Below are positions 32,117-35,906 of a stretch of DNA of 35,906 bases, piece by piece; the stretch's first letter is position 1, and the number at the start of each line of letters is the position of its first letter. The position numbers and the translations under genes were made by a program. This DNA is from an uncultured bacterium (GTDB taxonomy: Bacteria; Planctomycetota; UBA1135; GCA-002686595). Under the pieces are notes generated by a model. That model was not told where the DNA came from and made no database searches. It saw nothing but the letters and a program-made list of their open reading frames with translations. The stretch lies in the NCBI GenBank assembly GCA_937905825.1, contig CALCXM010000141.1, forward strand, positions 1 to 35,906. The letters are read 5' to 3'.

Positions 32117-34213
32117 TTAGTTCGCCGCGACGAGACCCGTGTGACGCATGAGGGCGTCCACCTTGGGCTCGCGGCCGCGGAACTCCTTGAACACGTCCAT
32201 CGGCGGCCGGCTGCCGCCCAAACCCAGCACGGTCTTGGCAAAGCGTCGTCCGGTTTCCATGACGGCTGCTTCGTTGTCGAGTCCGACCTCTTCAAACGCA
32301 GCGAAGGCGTCCGCAGACAGCACTTCCGCCCACTTGTAGGAGTAGTAACCCGCGGAGTACCCACCGGAGAAAATGTGACCGAAGGCGCACAAGGGGCGCG
32401 CTCCCGGATCCCGTTCGCCGACGGTGACCAACTCGGCCAAGCGATCTTCCAATTCCGCGAGGCTCTCGGAACCATCCGGGTCAAAGCTGTGGTGCAGCTC
32501 CATGTCGAGCAGTCCAAACTGCAACTGACGCAGGGTGCCCGAACCGGCCCGGTAGGTGCGGGCCGCGACGATCTTGTCGAAGAGTTCCTTGGGCAGCTTG
32601 TCGCCGGTGTCCACGTGGGAGGTGAGGCCCATCAGGGTCGGCTCGTGGTAGCACCAGTTCTCCATGAACTGGCTGGGCAGCTCGACCGCATCCCACTCGA
32701 CGTTCTCGATGCCGGAGACCAGGCCGTGCTCCACTTGGGTGAGCATGTGCTGCAGGGCGTGCCCGAACTCGTGGAAGGTCGTCTCCACTTCGCCGAAGGA
32801 CAAGAGCGCGGGCTTGTCACCCACGGGCGGCGTGAAGTTGCACACGACGTAGGCAACGGGCAAACGGGGCGCGCCGTTCTCCCGGGGAAAGAGGTTCGTG
32901 CGGCTCAAGCCGTCGTTCATCCAAGCACCACCGCGCTTGTCCGCGGAGCGCGCGTAGGGGTCCATGAAGAACGACGCGATCTCCGCGCCACTTCCATCGA
33001 GCACCTCGTAGTAGGTGACGTCCGCATGCCAGCCGGGGACCTTTCCGGTGGCGTCGCGCAAGGTGATGCCGAACAAGCGCTCCGCCAATTCGAAGAGGCC
33101 TTCCATGACCTTGGACATCGGGAAGTAAGGACGCAGGGCTTCCGCTTCGAAGTCAAAGCGCGCTTCGCGCATGCGTTCCGCCCAGAAGCCACGGTCCCAA
33201 GGCATCATCTCGTCCGCCTCGGCGGCACCCGCAGCCCGGGCGAAGTCCTTGAGCTCTTCGAGTTCGCGCTCGGCGGCGGGAAACGCCACCAGGCGCAGGT
33301 CTTCCCCGAGCTTCAAGGCGGCGGCCACATCAGGCGCCATCTTGCTCGAGAGACTCATGTCCGCCCAACTTCCGTAGCCAAGGATCTTGGCGCACTCGCG
33401 CCGCTTGCGCAGCAGGTCGGCGATGATCGGTCCGTTGTTGAGTTCGCCTTCACTGGCGCGCGTCGTGTAGGCCTTCATGACCTTCTCGCGCAGTTCACGA
33501 CGACGACTGTGCATCAGGAAAGGAGAGATCACGGGGCCATCCAGGGTGATGCGCCAGGGACCGTTTTCGGCCGTCGCGTTCTCGTCTTCGGAGGCTTGTG
33601 CGGCGATGGCCAATAGGCTCGGGGGCAAGCCCTCCACATCGGCCGGATCGCTCAGGTCCATGTGAAAGGCCTTGGTGGCGTCGATCACGTGGTTGGCGAA
33701 GGTGGTGGAGAGCTCGGCCATCTCCTGTTGCAGCGTGTTGAAGCGTTCCTGTTGTTCTCCCTCCAAAGCGACCCCGGCCAAGGTGGCCTCGTGCAGCAGG
33801 GCGTTGACCGCGCGCTTCTGACCTTCCTCGAGGGTGGCCCACTCGGCGCCATCTTTCAGTTGATTCAGCTTGTCGAAGAGCGGGCGGCTCTGGCCTACGG
33901 CCATCATGCACTCGATGACCTTCGGCTGCATTTGCTCGTTGGCTTCGCGCAGCTCCGGGGTGTTGCGCACGGACATGAAGTGGCCCACCAGGCCCCACAC
34001 GAAGTTCATGCGGTCGTTGATGCGCTCGATCCCGCCGGCCAGATCCTTCCAAGTGGGCGCCGCCTCTTCCTCCAACTGACGCAGGATTTCGGAGCACTCG
34101 TGCACCAAGGCTTGCACCCCGGGGACCACGTGTTCTGCCCGGAAACTCGGGAAATCGGCGATGCCGGAGGGAGCGAGGAGCGGGTTGGGAGTTTCGGTAT
34201 CGGTCGCGGACAT
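32117..34213 (-). CDS. M3-family oligopeptidase (oligopeptidase A-like)
   Basis: A 698-residue protein from the ATG at 34213, close to E. coli oligopeptidase A (about 680). The zinc motif FHEFGHALQHM gives H481, E482 and H485, with the third ligand in the ENVEWDAVELPSQFMENW helix (near residue 510). The C-terminal FSGGYSAGYYSYKWAEVLSA stretch is typical and carries the substrate-binding tyrosines. It degrades short peptides in the cytoplasm, including cleaved signal peptides. Its frame is open well past the start toward 35122, but that would overlap LemA on the other strand and has no family likeness. The MBL hydrolase gene follows after 14 nt. Confidence 0.96.
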   Translation of the reverse strand: MSATDTETPNPLLAPSGIADFPSFRAEHVVPGVQALVHECSEILRQLEEEAAPTWKDLAGGIERINDRMNFVWGLVGHFMSVRNTPELREANEQMQPKVIECMMAVGQSRPLFDKLNQLKDGAEWATLEEGQKRAVNALLHEATLAGVALEGEQQERFNTLQQEMAELSTTFANHVIDATKAFHMDLSDPADVEGLPPSLLAIAAQASEDENATAENGPWRITLDGPVISPFLMHSRRRELREKVMKAYTTRASEGELNNGPIIADLLRKRRECAKILGYGSWADMSLSSKMAPDVAAALKLGEDLRLVAFPAAERELEELKDFARAAGAAEADEMMPWDRGFWAERMREARFDFEAEALRPYFPMSKVMEGLFELAERLFGITLRDATGKVPGWHADVTYYEVLDGSGAEIASFFMDPYARSADKRGGAWMNDGLSRTNLFPRENGAPRLPVAYVVCNFTPPVGDKPALLSFGEVETTFHEFGHALQHMLTQVEHGLVSGIENVEWDAVELPSQFMENWCYHEPTLMGLTSHVDTGDKLPKELFDKIVAARTYRAGSGTLRQLQFGLLDMELHHSFDPDGSESLAELEDRLAELVTVGERDPGARPLCAFGHIFSGGYSAGYYSYKWAEVLSADAFAAFEEVGLDNEAAVMETGRRFAKTVLGLGGSRPPMDVFKEFRGREPKVDALMRHTGLVAAN

Positions 34214-34462
34214 GGCTGGGTGGGACTGGAGAGCACAGAATGGAGGGCCGGAAGTGTAGCGTTTCGCCCGGGCGGAGTGGCATGGGGCAATAATCGCAAA
34301 GCACTCAAAACGGGGGTGAATGGCCCTGGGAAAGGGCATACTCCGCACCTTCCTCGCCCCAAAAACTGGGGGCAGGGCGTCCCCAAGCTCCAGTGGCCCC
34401 GCGGCTGCCGGGATCCCGACGCTCCCTTCGCTTGACCTGATCTGACCCGACTCGAAGATTCC

Positions 34463-35104
34463 ATGTTGAACACGTCCACTTCCCGATCCTCCTTGCGTGG
34501 CGCCATGAGCACTGGGCTTGCCCTCTTGCTTGGCGTTTTCTTGATGCTCCTTCTGGGCGGCGGTTGTGCCGCGAGCAAGTACAACTCCATGGTCGGCGGC
34601 CAGGAGAACGTGGACCAGAAATTCAGCGAGATCGATAACCAGTACACGCGCCGCAACGAGCTGATCCCCCAATTGATGGGGACGGTCAAGGGCGCCGCCG
34701 ACTACGAGGAGGGCGTTCTGACCGAGGTCACCAACGCCCGGGCATCCGTGGGCAAGCTGCAGATTCCCACCCAGGCGAGCGCCGATCCCAAGGCTGCAGC
34801 GGAGTACTTGGCCGCCCAGCAGGGTTTGGGCTCCGCCGTGGGACGCATGCTCTTGACCGTGGAAAAGTACCCCACCTTGAAAGCCACGGATCAGTTCCGT
34901 GACATGCAAAGCCAAATCGAAGGCACGGAAAACCGCATCGCAGTGGCCCGCGGGGACTACATCATCGCGGTCAAAAAATACAACACGACCCTGCGCCAGT
35001 TCCCCGGCAACTTGCTGGCTGGACTCTTCGGTTTCGAGCGCATGCCGCAGCTGGAAGCCACCGCTGCTGAGCGCGTCGCCCCGACCATCGACTTCAGCAA
35101 GTAG
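34463..35104 (+). CDS. LemA family protein
   Basis: A 213-residue protein. A hydrophobic N-terminal segment (about 17-34) ends LLLGGGC, possibly a lipoprotein site at C35, though the residue three before the cysteine is Gly, which is unusual. The LemA core is clear: KYNSMVGGQENVDQKFSEID, RRNELIPQLMGTVKGAADYE and ENRIAVARGDYIIAVKKYN. The fold is a long helical bundle exposed outside the inner membrane. LemA proteins often sit next to TPM-domain proteins, as here (48 nt). The function is unclear; membrane stress or protease-linked roles have been proposed. An internal ATG at 34505 would give a shorter signal. Confidence 0.94.
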   Translation: MLNTSTSRSSLRGAMSTGLALLLGVFLMLLLGGGCAASKYNSMVGGQENVDQKFSEIDNQYTRRNELIPQLMGTVKGAADYEEGVLTEVTNARASVGKLQIPTQASADPKAAAEYLAAQQGLGSAVGRMLLTVEKYPTLKATDQFRDMQSQIEGTENRIAVARGDYIIAVKKYNTTLRQFPGNLLAGLFGFERMPQLEATAAERVAPTIDFSK

Positions 35105-35152
35105 CCCCTCGGCTGAGCACAAGCTCGGCCCAAACGAACCCGCTCAGCGCCT

Positions 35153-35906
35153 ATGCTTTCTTTTTTTCCCCTCCTGCTCCTGGCCCTCTTCGGCCTGAGC
35201 TCTCCGGCCGAAGTCCAAGTCCCCAAGAACGACGGTTGGGTGACGGACTTGGCGGGCATGCTCGACAGCCGCGAGGAAGCGGCCCTCGAGTCCCTGATGG
35301 AATCCTACAAGCAGGGTTCCACCCATGAAATCGCGGTCCTGACCGTGCCGAGCTTGGGGGGCGAGCCGATCGAGCGTTTCGCCCTTGAAGTCGGCCGGCA
35401 ATGGAAGATGGGGGGGCCCTCGGACAACGCGGCTTTGATCGTGGTTTCCAAGGGCGATCGCAAGATACGCATCGAGGTCGGTCGCGGGTTGGAGGGCGAC
35501 CTGACGGACCTCTTGAGCGGTCGCATCATTCGCGACGTGATTCAGCCGCACTTCAAGGCCGGGCGCATGTCCGCCGGAATTCGCGAGGGCGTGCTCGCCA
35601 CGCACGCGGCGATCGGTGGGGACTACGGTCCCATCGAGCGCTCCGAGGGCAGCCGGCAGTCCCGGCGCCGGGGTGGTGGAAACTTTGCGATTCTCTTGGT
35701 GCTCTTCCTGATCATTGTCCTCGGCCGTGGCAGCAAAGGGCGCCGCGGGGGCGGAGGTGGATTGGGATCCATGCTGCCTTGGTTGATTCTCGGTTCCATG
35801 AGCAATCGCAGTAGCGGCGGCGGCTTTAGCAGTGGCGGTGGATTCGGCGGCGGCGGCGGTGGCGGCGGCTTTAGCGGCTTCGGTGGCGGCGGCGGATTCG
35901 GAGGCG
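35153..35906 (+). CDS. TPM-domain (YgcG-like) membrane protein, partial at right edge
   Basis: At least 251 residues, continuing past the window. The signal peptide is MLSFFPLLLLALFGLSSPAE. The TPM domain follows (about 24-150: DGWVTDLAGMLDSREEAALE, then HEIAVLTVPSLGGEPIERFA, then DNAALIVVSKGDRKIRIEVG with RGLEGDLTD). A membrane helix spans about 178-192 (FAILLVLFLIIVLGRG). The tail is Gly/Ser-rich, as in many members where it ends in a GGGFGGGG-like stretch. The domain is named for Psb32/MOLO/TLP18.3-like proteins with phosphatase-related folds. It pairs with LemA upstream, a common arrangement. A T7 run occurs near the start codon. Confidence 0.93.
   Translation, partial: MLSFFPLLLLALFGLSSPAEVQVPKNDGWVTDLAGMLDSREEAALESLMESYKQGSTHEIAVLTVPSLGGEPIERFALEVGRQWKMGGPSDNAALIVVSKGDRKIRIEVGRGLEGDLTDLLSGRIIRDVIQPHFKAGRMSAGIREGVLATHAAIGGDYGPIERSEGSRQSRRRGGGNFAILLVLFLIIVLGRGSKGRRGGGGGLGSMLPWLILGSMSNRSSGGGFSSGGGFGGGGGGGGFSGFGGGGGFGG

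Noticed and set aside
34214..35122. An N-terminal extension of about 300 residues for the M3 peptidase
   Set aside because: It would cover LemA on the other strand and has no resemblance to M3 proteins. The ATG at 34213 gives the normal family length.
1..35906. CRISPR arrays, insertion sequences, prophage, tRNA or rRNA genes
   Set aside because: I looked for spaced repeats, terminal inverted repeats with transposase motifs, tRNA-like cloverleaf segments and rRNA sequence, and saw none.

Overview
The window is 35.9 kb of GC-rich bacterial chromosome holding 27 protein genes, two of them cut by the window edges. I saw no rRNA, tRNA, CRISPR array, transposase or phage gene. Several traits point to Planctomycetota: an ECF sigma factor fused to carboxypeptidase-regulatory-like modules, HEAT proteins with a WxAWW tail, exported MORN/YwqK-type repeat proteins, a secreted matrixin, sparse Shine-Dalgarno sequences, and long antisense open frames typical of high GC. 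The phylum call is an inference from gene content, since no marker RNA is present.

Layout. Positions 1-8281 are all on the minus strand: the sigma/membrane/sensor fusion (runs off the left edge), a Dch-like enoyl-CoA hydratase, an EPS-type sugar transferase, an exported Xaa-Pro aminopeptidase with a readable promoter, YraN and YajC. A divergent region with tandem repeats leads to plus-strand mnmA, which overlaps a large two-helix VWA membrane protein. A HEAT lipoprotein follows, with a good terminator. A small TPR gene (minus) lies opposite a zinc-ribbon/coiled-coil/HEAT membrane protein (plus). A plus-strand run from 15403 to 21094 has fumC, a MORN lipoprotein, a JAMM peptidase, a second exported MORN protein and an unknown secreted protein. 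A secreted matrixin (minus) is divergent from htpG and a flavodoxin-fold reductase (plus). From 34213 back to 25408 a minus-strand series encodes an M3 oligopeptidase, an MBL hydrolase, an alkyltransferase-like protein, a heterodimeric ABC exporter and a GT4 glycosyltransferase. The window ends with a LemA/TPM pair (plus), the second running off the right edge.

How they fit together. Housekeeping functions are present: tRNA thiolation, fumarase, Hsp90, Sec accessory YajC and peptide turnover. They are interspersed with envelope functions: EPS priming, glycosyl transfer, ABC export, exported peptidases, lipoproteins and MORN proteins. The most unusual item is the sigma factor fused through one membrane helix to at least seven beta-sandwich-like modules, which reads as a one-polypeptide surface-to-transcription signalling device. 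The second is a JAMM peptidase sandwiched between two exported YwqK-like proteins. Starts were chosen from signal peptides, overlaps, family alignment from memory and, for the aminopeptidase, a promoter. All function calls are from motif reading, without database searches.
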